DNA from: an uncultured Eisenbergiella sp.
GTDB lineage: Bacteria; Bacillota; Clostridia; Lachnospirales; Lachnospiraceae
Direction: 5' to 3'
Length of the DNA: 64,000 nucleotides
Assembly (NCBI GenBank): GCA_910585455.1
Contig: CAJUEL010000009.1
Span: 60,259 to 124,258, forward strand
The position numbers were made by a program, and so were the translations under genes. Positions 1 through 8,064 of the stretch are shown here, piece by piece (the stretch's first letter is position 1; each line of letters starts with the position of its first letter). The notes under the pieces are model-generated. The model was not told where the DNA came from. It saw only the letters and a list, made by a program, of their open reading frames with translations, and made no database searches.

Positions 1-461
1 CAGTTGGAATAGACAAGCTTCTCCCCTGGTATGATCACATCCGCATGGAACTCCATCCAGCCGTGCAGCGAAAATTTAAAGCTTTTATGAAAATAATTCC
101 TTTTGACCGCCCTTGCGGCATCTTCCGTCACATGATCCGCCAAAATGATCGCCGTGACAAAGGAATACATATGCTCCCTGTGGGGCTCAATCCGCGCCAT
201 GCCCTTTTCCATCGCATAGCCCCGACAGCGCTCCCAGGCATCCATGTCCAGAGTGGGAACCGAAAAAATATAGAGATATTCGTAGCTTTCCGCCGCCCAA
301 AGCTGTGCCGATTTCACGAGCACATATTTCTCGCTGCGGGAATAAAAATATCCGGTTGCCGCCAGAGACGAATCTGCCTCATCGACCTTTTCCACATCAA
401 AGTAAGCGGAATAGGCATCCAGAAGCCTGTCAAGAATTTCCTCATGTGTTTCCAACACCAT
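1..461 (-). CDS. Uncharacterised protein, N-terminal part only (continues past the window edge)
   Basis: About 153 codons are readable from an ATG at 461, which has AAGGAG nine bases upstream. The protein begins MVLETHEEILDRLL and has no signal peptide or membrane segment. It has alternating charged and aromatic stretches, including EPHREHMYSF and FKFSLHGWMEF. From memory these resemble a family of uncharacterised clostridial proteins (possibly DUF8052), but this was not checked and no function is proposed. The 3' end lies outside the window. It is separated from the rluD operon by about 320 bases, so it is probably transcribed separately. That the frame is real is supported by the ribosome binding site and by the lack of any stop up to the edge. 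Confidence 0.75.
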   Translation of the reverse strand, partial: MVLETHEEILDRLLDAYSAYFDVEKVDEADSSLAATGYFYSRSEKYVLVKSAQLWAAESYEYLYIFSVPTLDMDAWERCRGYAMEKGMARIEPHREHMYSFVTAIILADHVTEDAARAVKRNYFHKSFKFSLHGWMEFHADVIIPGEKLVYSN

Positions 462-783
462 GAAACCGTACTCCTTGTACCTCAAAAAAGAACCCTGTCG
501 CATCACCGCTTTAAATCATGCAAGTGAAACGACAATACACAACGTATACAGTTTCATAAGAACCTGTATTTTTATACCTTATCATATTTTTATTCCGGAT
601 GCAATCGATTTGGGAAAATTTGTTTATATTCTTTTAAGATTTTTTTAATTTTTGATCGGTTATTTTTAGAATTTCCTGATGTCTGCATGCATCCGCCCCA
701 TTGTGAGACGGCGTTACCTGACGGATTCACACGATTTTACGCAGCGCCCGTATCTCACGCAGGCAGCGGATGCCTGTCATTCC
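462..783. other. Intergenic stretch between rluD and the truncated gene
   Basis: No credible open reading frame. The half next to rluD (about 662-783) is G+C-rich and contains nested inverted repeats (described separately at 689-773). The half next to the truncated gene (about 500-660) is very A+T-rich on both strands. It probably carries that gene's promoter, but no hexamer pair with good spacing stands out. No clear Rho-independent terminator with a U-run was found for the rluD operon. Confidence 0.6.
689..773 (-). other. Nested inverted repeats, possible structured RNA downstream of rluD
   Basis: On the plus strand GCATCCGC (689-696) is the exact reverse complement of GCGGATGC (766-773). 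Inside it GTGAGACGG (703-711) pairs with CCG (748-750) plus TCTCAC (753-758), leaving a two-base bulge. The result is a two-tier stem enclosing a ~36-nt apical region. No U-run follows on either strand, so it does not look like a simple terminator. It could be an mRNA 3'-end stabiliser, a dispersed repeat or a small structured RNA. The function is unknown. Confidence 0.4.
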
Positions 784-1695
784 CTATAAAACTGTCAGAA
801 GCTTTTCAAAATAGGGAGGCAGGGGCGCGCAGGTTTCCACATACTGTCCGGTTACCGGATGCATAAAGCCGAGCGCCATGGCATGCAGCGTCTGCCCTTC
901 CAGTGAGGAAAACGGACATTTTTTCGGTCCGTATACGCAATCCCCCAGCAAGGGATGCCCGATGGACGCCATATGCACGCGGATCTGGTGGGTCCTGCCC
1001 GTTTCCAGCCTGCATTCGATGTACGTATAGGAGGAAAAACGTTCCAGCACCCGGTAATGGGTGACGGCCTCTTTCCCGTTTTTCTCATTGACGGCCATTT
1101 TCTTGCGTTCCTTCATGTCCCTGCCGATCGGCGCATTGATACAGCCCTCATCCTCCTTCAGCACGCCATGGACGATTGCGCGGTAGCGGCGCACGATCGT
1201 GTGCTCCTTTAGCTGCCGTGCGATCTCCTGGTGGGAAAGATCATTTTTACAGATCAGGATGGAGCCCGTCGTATCCTTGTCAATCCGGTGAACGATGCCC
1301 GGACGCATCACCCCGTTGATGCCGGAAAGGCTGTTTTTGCAGTGAAACATGACCGCGTTGACGAGCGTCCCGCTGTAATGCCCCGCCGCCGGATGAACGA
1401 CCATGCCCTTGGGCTTATTGACCACCAGCACATCTGCATCCTCATAAAGAATATCCAGCGGAATGTTCTCCGGTTCTATGACGGGCTCCTGCGCGGGGGG
1501 CAATTCGAAGGAAACATCATCGTCGGTTTTTACCCGGTAATTTGCCTTCACGCTCTGTCCGTTGACGCACACCCTGCCCTCCCGGATCATTTTCTGGATA
1601 AAAGAGCGCGACAAAGAATCGATCAGCGCGGCGATGCATCTGTCGATTCTTTCTTCTTCCCATTCTTCCGTTATCTGAAACCGAAAAAGCTCCAT
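784..1695 (-). CDS. rluD: RluA/RluD family 23S rRNA pseudouridine synthase
   Basis: 303 aa. An S4 RNA-binding domain (about residues 15-62) is followed by the pseudouridine synthase domain with the family signature HRIDKDTTG at 136-144; Asp139 is the expected catalytic nucleophile. The enzyme isomerises uridines to pseudouridine, most likely in large-subunit rRNA. The exact target cannot be read from sequence, because Firmicutes have several RluA-type paralogues. The ATG at 1695 was chosen because the S4 domain begins just after it; GAGGAA lies 10 bases upstream and AAAGGA is nearer. An upstream in-frame extension would overlap lspA and adds no domain. It is the last gene of sepF-aroB-lspA-rluD and lies 7 bases after lspA, a very common pairing in Firmicutes. 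Confidence 0.93.
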   Translation of the reverse strand: MELFRFQITEEWEEERIDRCIAALIDSLSRSFIQKMIREGRVCVNGQSVKANYRVKTDDDVSFELPPAQEPVIEPENIPLDILYEDADVLVVNKPKGMVVHPAAGHYSGTLVNAVMFHCKNSLSGINGVMRPGIVHRIDKDTTGSILICKNDLSHQEIARQLKEHTIVRRYRAIVHGVLKEDEGCINAPIGRDMKERKKMAVNEKNGKEAVTHYRVLERFSSYTYIECRLETGRTHQIRVHMASIGHPLLGDCVYGPKKCPFSSLEGQTLHAMALGFMHPVTGQYVETCAPLPPYFEKLLTVL

Positions 1696-1702
1696 ATTTC
1701 CT

Positions 1703-2230
1703 TTATTCCTCAACCTGTTTCTTTTTGCCCGGGAGCAGGAACGCAAAATCCTTTTCCTCCATATGCCCGAAAAAGACAATGACCAGTCCGAGCGCGCAAA
1801 TGCCGGAAATATACATATCCGCCACATTGAAAACCGGAAAATCAATGAGGCTGATATAGATAAAATCCACCACATAATCCAGACGCAGGCGGTCCAGAAA
1901 GTTTCCCAGCGCGCCGGCGATCAAAACGCCTCCCATCATGTGAAAAAGGCGGTAACGGGGGGATGCCGGCATCCTCCAGAGGGCGTAAAGCAGCAAAGCG
2001 AGCACCAGGCAGGTCATGATGACAAAAAATGCCTTTTGATTCTGCAAAAATCCGAAAGCGGCACCCCGGTTTTCCAGATAGCGAAGCTCCAGCACGCCCG
2101 GAATCAGGACGATGGCAGGCGCTCCCTTCAAATGTGTGACCGCCAGCCCCTTGGTGAATTGATCCAGCCAAAGCCCGGCAAACGCGATGCAAAGGTCAAG
2201 TAAAAACATCCCCTTGTTTCTGAAATTCAT
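1703..2230 (-). CDS. lspA: Lipoprotein signal peptidase (signal peptidase II)
   Basis: 175 aa with four hydrophobic segments, as expected for this integral membrane aspartyl protease that cleaves prolipoprotein signal peptides after lipidation. Both catalytic aspartates are visible: Asp113 in GNFLDRLR and Asp138 in FNVADMYI. The conserved NRGAAFG motif is at 55-61. A TTG at 2236 is also in frame and would overlap the aroB stop. The ATG at 2230 is preferred because AGAGG sits seven bases before it. It is translationally close-coupled to aroB upstream and rluD downstream. Its substrates could include the lipoprotein-like DacA encoded in this window. Confidence 0.95.
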   Translation of the reverse strand: MNFRNKGMFLLDLCIAFAGLWLDQFTKGLAVTHLKGAPAIVLIPGVLELRYLENRGAAFGFLQNQKAFFVIMTCLVLALLLYALWRMPASPRYRLFHMMGGVLIAGALGNFLDRLRLDYVVDFIYISLIDFPVFNVADMYISGICALGLVIVFFGHMEEKDFAFLLPGKKKQVEE

Positions 2231-2232
2231 CT

Positions 2233-3336
2233 TCAATCCTCTTCTTTAAAGTTGAGCTCACCAAGAGCCGCCCTCATTTCTTCCTCTGACACGGTATGGT
2301 CTATCGCCGCTTTCCCGATCTTATCAAGCAAAATGAAACGGATCTGACCGCCGCTCATCTTCTTATCGGATTTTGTCAGCTCCACGATCCTGTCCACATC
2401 AACATCATCCAGGGAGATGGGCAGATTGAAGGGCACGAACATGTCGCGGATTTCATAATATTCCTCCATGGAAATCCGCTCCTTTTTCCAGGAAATGAAA
2501 GCCGCCGCCACACACCCCAACGCGACGCATTCTCCGTGCAGCATCGTGAAATTGCTGTATTTTTCAATCGCATGTCCGATCGTATGCCCGAAATTCAAAA
2601 GGGCGCGCTCTCCCTGCTCGGTGGGGTCCTTCTCCACAACCGCCTTCTTGATCTCACAGCTTCGCTTCACGAGCGCGAGCATGGTATCAAAGTCCCTGTC
2701 GCAGATCTCATACATATTGGCGATCAGCCATTCGTAATATTTGCTGTCCCGGATCAGCCCGTGCTTCATGACCTCCGCAAAGCCGCTGTAAAACTGACGC
2801 GCCTCCAGCGTCTGTAAGGTATCCAGATTCATATATACGAGCTTCGGCATATAAAAAGCGCCCACCATATTTTTGTAAGCGTCAAAATCCACTCCCGTCT
2901 TGCCGCCGATGGAAGAATCCACCATGGAAAGCAGGGTCGTCGGGATCTGGATGAAATCGATGCCGCGCAGATAGGTCGCCGCCGCAAAGCCGGTCATATC
3001 GCCGGTCACGCCGCCCCCCAGCGCTACGAGCATGTCCCTGCGTTCAAAATGATGCTCGATCAGGTACACATATAAGGATTGCACCGTTTGCAGATTTTTA
3101 TGTTCTTCCCCTGCCGGAAATTCAAACAGCTCACATGCCGCCACACAGGGCGCAAGCGCTTCCTGCACCGCTTTCCCATACAGCGGCGCCACATTGCTGT
3201 CCGCCACGATGCAGACCTTTCTGCCTGCCCACTCTTCTCTTTGGGAAAACTCCTCCGAAAGGCCGTCAAAGCCCCTTGTGAGCACAATATCATAACAGGG
3301 CTTTTTTTGATAGGATACCGTGATTCTCTCTGCCAT
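2233..3336 (-). CDS. aroB: 3-dehydroquinate synthase
   Basis: 367 aa, normal length. It converts DAHP to 3-dehydroquinate in the shikimate pathway using NAD and a divalent metal. Diagnostic motifs: the nucleotide-binding GGGVTGDMTGF at about 107-117, PTTLLSMVDSSIGGKT at about 132-147, and the metal-binding histidines in NFGHTIGHA and LHGE. The ATG at 3336 has GGAGG five bases upstream and begins MAERITVSY. A further upstream in-frame start would fall inside a terminator hairpin and is rejected. No other aromatic-pathway genes are present, so aroB here is a passenger in a division/membrane cluster. It is separated from sepF by an intrinsic terminator. Confidence 0.96.
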   Translation of the reverse strand: MAERITVSYQKKPCYDIVLTRGFDGLSEEFSQREEWAGRKVCIVADSNVAPLYGKAVQEALAPCVAACELFEFPAGEEHKNLQTVQSLYVYLIEHHFERRDMLVALGGGVTGDMTGFAAATYLRGIDFIQIPTTLLSMVDSSIGGKTGVDFDAYKNMVGAFYMPKLVYMNLDTLQTLEARQFYSGFAEVMKHGLIRDSKYYEWLIANMYEICDRDFDTMLALVKRSCEIKKAVVEKDPTEQGERALLNFGHTIGHAIEKYSNFTMLHGECVALGCVAAAFISWKKERISMEEYYEIRDMFVPFNLPISLDDVDVDRIVELTKSDKKMSGGQIRFILLDKIGKAAIDHTVSEEEMRAALGELNFKEED

Positions 3337-3350
3337 TTCTACCTCCGTAT

Positions 3351-3380
3351 AAAAAAGTGTGCGAAAAGCGCACACTTTTT
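3351..3380 (-). terminator. Rho-independent terminator after sepF (potentially bidirectional)
   Basis: GTGTGCG (3357-3363) pairs perfectly with CGCACAC (3369-3375) around a five-base loop, extended by an A-run and a T-run on the two sides (3351-3356 and 3376-3380). On the minus strand it begins directly after the sepF stop codon at 3382. It ends only about 15 bases before the aroB start codon, so aroB-lspA-rluD expression may depend on readthrough. Confidence 0.85.
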
Positions 3381-3381
3381 G

Positions 3382-3888
3382 TCAGACACCCTTCATATCC
3401 ATGGAACCGCTTAAAATTTCCTGAAAATCACCCGAAATATCAACGCTGGCAGGCGTGATAATGAAAATAAAGTGAGAAATCTTCTGCAGGTTTCCGTCAA
3501 TTGCGAAGCAGGAACCGGATGTGAAATCGATGATCCTCTGCGCAATGTCCACATCCAGCCCTTCCATGTTCAAAACCACCGTCCGGTTTGACAGAAGCGT
3601 CTCTGTAATTTCCCGGGCGTCCTCCACGCTGGTTGGCTTGATCACACAGACCTCCATGCCGTTCATGGCCACCTTTTTCGTCGCCGGGCGCATCGGAGTC
3701 ACCTTGGGAGCAGGCTTTCTGGGACGTTCCTCTTCATCGTAGGAGTCGGCCTTCGAAATGTTCCTGATCTTGGGCTTTCTCTCTACCGGCGCATCGTCCT
3801 CATCATAATAATCGTCTTCATCGTCGTAATATCCTTCATCCTCGTCGTTGAGCTTCATGTAATTCAAGAACTTGTCCATAACACTCAT
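3382..3888 (-). CDS. sepF: Cell division protein SepF
   Basis: 168 aa. SepF is a membrane-binding partner of FtsZ that helps assemble and align the Z ring in Gram-positive bacteria. The N-terminal MSVMDKFLNYMKL is the expected membrane-targeting amphipathic helix. It is followed by a very acidic, Asp/Tyr-rich linker (about residues 15-65) and the C-terminal SepF domain (about 75-160) with MEGLDVDIAQRIIDFTSG and the conserved GNLQKIS. It lies 15 bases after yggS, as in the ylmE-sepF order of other Firmicutes. The usual ylmG, ylmH and divIVA genes do not follow; an intrinsic terminator and aroB follow instead. Confidence 0.95.
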   Translation of the reverse strand: MSVMDKFLNYMKLNDEDEGYYDDEDDYYDEDDAPVERKPKIRNISKADSYDEEERPRKPAPKVTPMRPATKKVAMNGMEVCVIKPTSVEDAREITETLLSNRTVVLNMEGLDVDIAQRIIDFTSGSCFAIDGNLQKISHFIFIITPASVDISGDFQEILSGSMDMKGV

Positions 3889-3903
3889 TTTATATTTACT
3901 CCT

Positions 3904-4596
3904 TTAAACATTGAGATTTCTTCCGCCGAAAATGCCGGTGCCAACTCTGACGTAAGAAGAACCTTCTTCCACCGCAACCACATAATCGTTGGTCATTCCC
4001 ATGGATAAAACATGCATAGATACATTATCAACGTTTTTACGTGTTATGTCAACAGCTAATTGTTTCAGACAGCGGAAATATTTTCTGTTTTCCTCCGGAT
4101 CCTGCGTGTCAGGCGCAATCGTCATCAAGCCTTTGATATGCACATAGGGCAGCTTTGCAATTTCCGTAATCAGACAAAGCGCTGCGTCCGGGCGCACCCC
4201 GAACTTGCTTTCCTCCCCGGCTGCGTTGACTTCGATGAGAATGTCCATATGCGTGTTGCGCTTGCCCGCCTCCCGGTTGATTTCCTCTGCCAGACGCAGG
4301 GAATCGACGCTGTGAATCAGCACTGTCCTGCCGATCAGATATTTTACCTTATTGCGCTGCAAATGTCCGATCATATGCCAGCGGATATCCTTTGGGAGCT
4401 GTTCGTATTTGTCTGTCAGCTCCTGTACCTTATTTTCCCCGAAATCCCGGATCCCCTGCTCATATGCTTCCAGAATCATGGAAACGGGCTTTGTCTTGCT
4501 TACGGCGATCAAAGCCGTATCCTGTCCGGTTTGACCGGTCCGCTGCAGGGCAGCCGCTATATTTCCCTGTACCAGCGCTAAATTCTCTGCGATCAT
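3904..4596 (-). CDS. YggS/YlmE family pyridoxal-phosphate homeostasis protein
   Basis: 230 aa, usual length. The family has an alanine-racemase-like TIM barrel that binds PLP but has no known catalytic activity; it buffers PLP and affects amino- and keto-acid pools. The PLP lysine is expected to be Lys34 in AVSKTKP. FGENKVQEL, WHMIGHLQRNK and the C-terminal LSMGMTNDY are family hallmarks. The ATG at 4596 has AAGGAG six bases upstream. An alternative ATG at 4623 overlaps the stop of the preceding gene and would add nine residues, but lacks a comparable ribosome binding site. It sits directly upstream of sepF. Confidence 0.93.
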   Translation of the reverse strand: MIAENLALVQGNIAAALQRTGQTGQDTALIAVSKTKPVSMILEAYEQGIRDFGENKVQELTDKYEQLPKDIRWHMIGHLQRNKVKYLIGRTVLIHSVDSLRLAEEINREAGKRNTHMDILIEVNAAGEESKFGVRPDAALCLITEIAKLPYVHIKGLMTIAPDTQDPEENRKYFRCLKQLAVDITRKNVDNVSMHVLSMGMTNDYVVAVEEGSSYVRVGTGIFGGRNLNV

Positions 4597-4619
4597 ACCA
4601 TACTCCTTATGCCTGGCCG

Positions 4620-6026
4620 TCATTCATAAATCAGTTCATTTAAGCTTTCAATGGACTGGGCGTTCAAAACAATATTGTCATATGCGCTCAATCCATAGGT
4701 GGTATTCGCCTTGATGATCGCATATTCCTCGTTCTGCTCTAAAATCTGTATTTCCTTAAAATCCGCATAGCCTTTATTGATATTGTAAACGCCTGTCAGA
4801 ACCGCGCTGCGGGAAACCGTATAGCTTTCCGTTGATTCCGGCATGATCAGATGGGTTCCTGCGGATAAAGAGGCATCGTCAATATAGTAATCCTCCTCTG
4901 TTTCCTGATAAATCTGCGTCGGAACAAATTCCGTAGTCAGCGTGCCGCCTTCTCCGGCCTTCTCCACAAGAACGCCTGTGTTGCCTGAATTTCCGCCCTT
5001 CGTCACATAATCCTTGGGAATCAGGAAAAATTCTTTATTCACAATCGCGGAATTAGGGACCTTTAAACCATTTTCATTTTCCGAAAGCAATTCAATATCA
5101 ATGTACCGGTCCTTCGCAAAGGTGATCATGGAATTGTTAAAATCCAGCTTTGCAAAAACGCCTTCGCTGCCCTTATCCAGAATTGTCACCTCTCCCCAGG
5201 ATTCGTACTGGTTTTTCATAAACCGGACCTTTACGAATTCTTCCTCCTCCAGCTCCTGCGCCGTCTGCCGGTCAACAGGAATGACAATGCACCAGTGCTC
5301 GCTCTTGGACAGCTTGTACAGCGGTTCCTGGCTGGTTACCAGTTCATTGCTGATCAGCTGTGTCCGGTCATAATTTTCCTGTTTAAAGTCTTCCTCCGTG
5401 ATATCCTGTGCGGTTTTTGACTCATACCCATCCACATAATAAGTGATGATACCGGACTGGGGCGTATAGCAGAGCGCAACCGCCTGACTGTTGGAGGAAT
5501 CGTTTAAGGCGCTTAAGCTGTCCAGCATATTGACGTTGGCAAGCTTTAATACCGTGCCCTCCATATCATATTTGAAATCGTAAACGGACTCAAACCGTTC
5601 CTTTGAAAAGGTTGCGTTATAGGAGGTGATCATGTTTTTTAACTCCAACAGATCATTTTCAGAAAACGTGGTGTTATCCGCATCCTGTTCATTTAAAATT
5701 TCCCGCAGCTGTCCGCTTTCATCCACTGCACATACAAGCTGTCCGCTGCCGACCCGTTCTCCCTCCCGGGCATAGTAGTTTATGTATCCGGAATAATTGC
5801 TCTGTATGATTTCCTCATCCCGCAGGGCAATGCCGGTATACATATTGTTCTGGGAAAGAGAACCCGTCATGACAGTATAGGGCCTGATGTCCTTTCCGCG
5901 GAAAAAATAACTGCAGACACAAATCGTAATATAGAGAAATATCGCTCCGAAAATGACCATTCCCAGATTGATATTCAATGGTTTACGGTATTGCCTGATC
6001 TTCCCGCTATCCTGTCCTCGTGCCAA
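4620..6026 (-). CDS. Membrane-anchored HlyD-like adaptor protein of unknown role, upstream of yggS-sepF
   Basis: 468 aa. The start is TTG at 6026, seven bases after GGAGG. A basic N-terminus is followed by one membrane-spanning helix (about residues 20-40), then an extracytoplasmic region. The segment INYYAREGERVGSGQLVCAVDESG (in part) looks like a biotinyl/lipoyl-type hairpin, and the C-terminal part like the beta-barrel of HlyD/membrane-fusion adaptors. No ABC or RND transporter genes are adjacent, so an efflux role is not supported by context. The position next to sepF suggests an envelope or division-linked role, which is inference only. Its stop overlaps the longer in-frame start of yggS. 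Confidence 0.75.
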   Translation of the reverse strand: MARGQDSGKIRQYRKPLNINLGMVIFGAIFLYITICVCSYFFRGKDIRPYTVMTGSLSQNNMYTGIALRDEEIIQSNYSGYINYYAREGERVGSGQLVCAVDESGQLREILNEQDADNTTFSENDLLELKNMITSYNATFSKERFESVYDFKYDMEGTVLKLANVNMLDSLSALNDSSNSQAVALCYTPQSGIITYYVDGYESKTAQDITEEDFKQENYDRTQLISNELVTSQEPLYKLSKSEHWCIVIPVDRQTAQELEEEEFVKVRFMKNQYESWGEVTILDKGSEGVFAKLDFNNSMITFAKDRYIDIELLSENENGLKVPNSAIVNKEFFLIPKDYVTKGGNSGNTGVLVEKAGEGGTLTTEFVPTQIYQETEEDYYIDDASLSAGTHLIMPESTESYTVSRSAVLTGVYNINKGYADFKEIQILEQNEEYAIIKANTTYGLSAYDNIVLNAQSIESLNELIYE

Positions 6027-6075
6027 ATTATAACCTCCATCGCGTGCCGGGAGTTATCACAAAATCCCCAAAATA

Positions 6076-6103
6076 AGCCCCGGCTGTCTTCCGGGGCTTT
6101 TTC
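6076..6103 (-). terminator. Intrinsic terminator between the P-loop gene and the HlyD-like gene
   Basis: AGCCCCGG (6076-6083) pairs perfectly with CCGGGGCT (6091-6098) around a seven-base loop. On the minus strand the stem is followed by TATTTTGG; on the plus strand it is followed by TTTTTCTC. It terminates transcription from the 6.2-6.6 kb unit and separates it from the HlyD-like/yggS/sepF unit. Confidence 0.8.
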
Positions 6104-6151
6104 TCATGTATGGTCCATGGCCGCAATATACATGCCTTCTTTTCATAACCT

Positions 6152-6171
6152 TTCCTGACAGGCGTCAGGAA
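6152..6171. repeat. Perfect 8-bp inverted repeat hairpin
   Basis: TTCCTGAC and GTCAGGAA are separated by AGGC, just downstream of the stop codon of the P-loop gene. No U-run follows on the minus strand, so alone it is unlikely to terminate. It may help the stronger terminator at 6076-6103 or protect the mRNA 3' end. Confidence 0.5.
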
Positions 6172-6178
6172 GTCAACC

Positions 6179-6598
6179 TCAAAGGGATACGATGATCTTT
6201 GACTTTAAGTCCTCTGCCAGCTCGCTCTCATTCAGGGATACGCTGAGGACAAAATCCACGCCGAACTTCTCACTGAGCTTTTCAAGCTTTGCAACGACAG
6301 GATCAATGCTCTGTCCTTCCAGACAGGATATCTTTAAGAAGCTGTCAAAATACATCTGCTCCAGATCGTGATCCTGCGAAATGATGCCGCTCACAAAGCC
6401 CAGAAAAGCGTCACTGTTATCTATCAGATAGTCAGGCGCGACGATCAGTCTGACCTTATTGTTCAGTTCATACATATGTTTGGTACTCTTGTCCAGATAA
6501 ACGATGCTGCCGTTCACCTGCTTGATCTCAGCATTCACTTTATCCAATAAGTGCTTCGTTTTACCCTTCCCCTTCTCGCCTACGATTAACTGAATCAT
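6179..6598 (-). CDS. Small P-loop nucleotide-binding protein of unknown function
   Basis: 139 aa. A Walker A motif GEKGKGKT lies at residues 7-14, directly after the first strand MIQLIV. A hydrophobic strand with acidic residue (SIVYLDKS) may act as Walker B. No other domain is recognised. The ATG at 6598 has GGAGG seven bases upstream. It is a monocistronic unit with a near-consensus promoter (6648-6676) and its own terminator. Its role is unknown; similar small proteins are sometimes labelled as PilT-like ATPases, but nothing here supports motility. Confidence 0.8.
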   Translation of the reverse strand: MIQLIVGEKGKGKTKHLLDKVNAEIKQVNGSIVYLDKSTKHMYELNNKVRLIVAPDYLIDNSDAFLGFVSGIISQDHDLEQMYFDSFLKISCLEGQSIDPVVAKLEKLSEKFGVDFVLSVSLNESELAEDLKSKIIVSL

Positions 6599-6647
6599 GG
6601 TTATCCCTCCTAAAGTAAATTTGTCTTCCAAAATATAAGATACGTCT

Positions 6648-6676
6648 ATTATAGTTGATTTAGCTGAAAATGACAA
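6648..6676 (-). promoter_or_regulatory. Sigma-A-type promoter for the P-loop gene
   Basis: On the minus strand TTGTCA (6671-6676) and TATAAT (6648-6653) are separated by exactly 17 bases. The -10 box is about 50 bases upstream of the ATG at 6598. This is one of the closest matches to consensus in the window and implies strong constitutive expression. Confidence 0.88.
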
Positions 6677-6691
6677 CCTTTATTTTTCAGA

Positions 6692-7672
6692 TTAACCGAT
6701 TTCATCCAAAAGCTCTGTCATTTCCGTATACAGAATCTGACGTTCCTCAGATTTTAATATGACGGCAATGTATGGATTGCCCGATACATCCCGTGCGAGC
6801 AGAATCAGACAGTTCTTCGCCGCATTGGTGGTTCCGGTCTTGCCGCCCACCACGTTCACCTTCTCAGGCGCCTTGGCGTTGCCGCTCAAATACCAGTTGG
6901 TGGTCTTTAATTCCAGCTGCTTGGTATTGCCGTTTCTGTCCTGATAAATGCTGTCATAGCTTGTCTTACCGATAATTTCATTGATCAGGTCATACTTGAT
7001 CGCTGTCTGAAAAATCAGGTACATATCATATGCGGTCACGTAGTGGTTTTCGGCGGTCAGGCCATGGGGATTGACAAAATGGCTGTTCGTCGCACCAAGC
7101 AGGGCCGCCTCCTCATTCATCTTCTCCGCAAAGGATTCCACGCTCCCTGAAATATGCTCCGCAATCGCCACCGCCGCATCATTGGCGGACTTCATCAAAA
7201 GCGCGTGAAGCGCCTGATTTAAGGTAAGCTGGTCCCCCTGGGCAAGACCGCACAGGGTGGCGCCGCTTTCCGTGATCGCCACATTGGAAGACGCCGTGAT
7301 CATATCGTCCGGATTGCCGTACTTTAAAGCAACCACGGCAGTCATCAGCTTGGTCAGGCTCGCCGGGTCCAGTCGCTCATGAATATTTTTGGCATAGAGC
7401 ACATTGCCATTGTTGCAATCAAACAGCCCGGCGGACACAGCCTCCGACATATCCAGAACTTCATCGTTGACATTGACATCCCCGGCTGTCACACAAAGGC
7501 CGGAGGCAAAGGCATCGGCTGTGACGGACGCATTCTCCGTAACGATGCGAAAACCCGAAACGTCGTAATCGGGATTATATGCAAATGCGATTTCCTTTTC
7601 CCTACAACCGCACAGGGTCGTAAGGAGTATTGCCGCCAATAGTCCGGCGGCATATTTATTTGTACATTTCAC
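6692..7672 (-). CDS. dacA: D-alanyl-D-alanine carboxypeptidase (PBP5-like), probable lipoprotein
   Basis: 326 aa. Serine peptidase S11 family: the SxxK motif is SLTK (105-108), the SxN motif is SAN (162-164) and the KTG triad is KTG (278-280). It trims the terminal D-Ala from peptidoglycan pentapeptides at the outer membrane face. The N-terminus has a hydrophobic segment ending in LCGC at about 20-23, a plausible lipobox. The C-terminal anchoring domain of PBP5 is absent, consistent with lipid anchoring. The start is GTG at 7672, overlapping the end of mgsA by 17 bases. It is the last gene of the mre-min-rodA operon, which fits cell-wall remodelling. Confidence 0.9.
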   Translation of the reverse strand: MKCTNKYAAGLLAAILLTTLCGCREKEIAFAYNPDYDVSGFRIVTENASVTADAFASGLCVTAGDVNVNDEVLDMSEAVSAGLFDCNNGNVLYAKNIHERLDPASLTKLMTAVVALKYGNPDDMITASSNVAITESGATLCGLAQGDQLTLNQALHALLMKSANDAAVAIAEHISGSVESFAEKMNEEAALLGATNSHFVNPHGLTAENHYVTAYDMYLIFQTAIKYDLINEIIGKTSYDSIYQDRNGNTKQLELKTTNWYLSGNAKAPEKVNVVGGKTGTTNAAKNCLILLARDVSGNPYIAVILKSEERQILYTEMTELLDEIG

Positions 7673-8051
7673 GCCACTCTAAATCTCCTCTGTCCAGGGA
7701 CTTGATCAAAAGCTCCGCCGTCGCCAGATTGGTTGCCAGCGGAATGTTATGCATATCGCATAAACGAACCACGTTGTTCACATCCGGCTCATGGGATTTG
7801 GGCGTAAGCGGGTCCCGCAGGAAAATGACCAGATCGATCTGGTTGTGTTCGATCTGCGCGCCGATCTGCTGTTCCCCGCCTAAATGACCGGCGAGGTATT
7901 TATGGATATTCAGATTCGTCACCTCTTCGATCAGCCTTCCGGTCGTTCCTGTCGCATAAAGTGTATTCTTGGTCAGGATGCCCCTGTAGGCAATGCAGAA
8001 ATTCTGCATTAATTTTTTCTTTGCGTCATGCGCAATCAGTGCAATGTTCAT
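7656..8051 (-). CDS. mgsA: Methylglyoxal synthase
   Basis: 131 aa. It converts dihydroxyacetone phosphate to methylglyoxal and phosphate, a bypass of lower glycolysis used when phosphate is short. The family pattern is clear: MNIALIAHDAKK at the start, TLYATGTTG for phosphate binding, then GHLGGEQQIGAQI and DLVIFLRDPL with the catalytic-region aspartates. The ATG at 8051 begins this conserved N-terminus and has GGGAG nine bases upstream. It lies between rodA (13 bases upstream) and dacA (overlapping). A metabolic gene at the end of a cell-shape operon is often seen in Clostridia. Confidence 0.95.
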   Translation of the reverse strand: MNIALIAHDAKKKLMQNFCIAYRGILTKNTLYATGTTGRLIEEVTNLNIHKYLAGHLGGEQQIGAQIEHNQIDLVIFLRDPLTPKSHEPDVNNVVRLCDMHNIPLATNLATAELLIKSLDRGDLEWREMYK

Positions 8052-8064
8052 ATACCTTCTCTCC

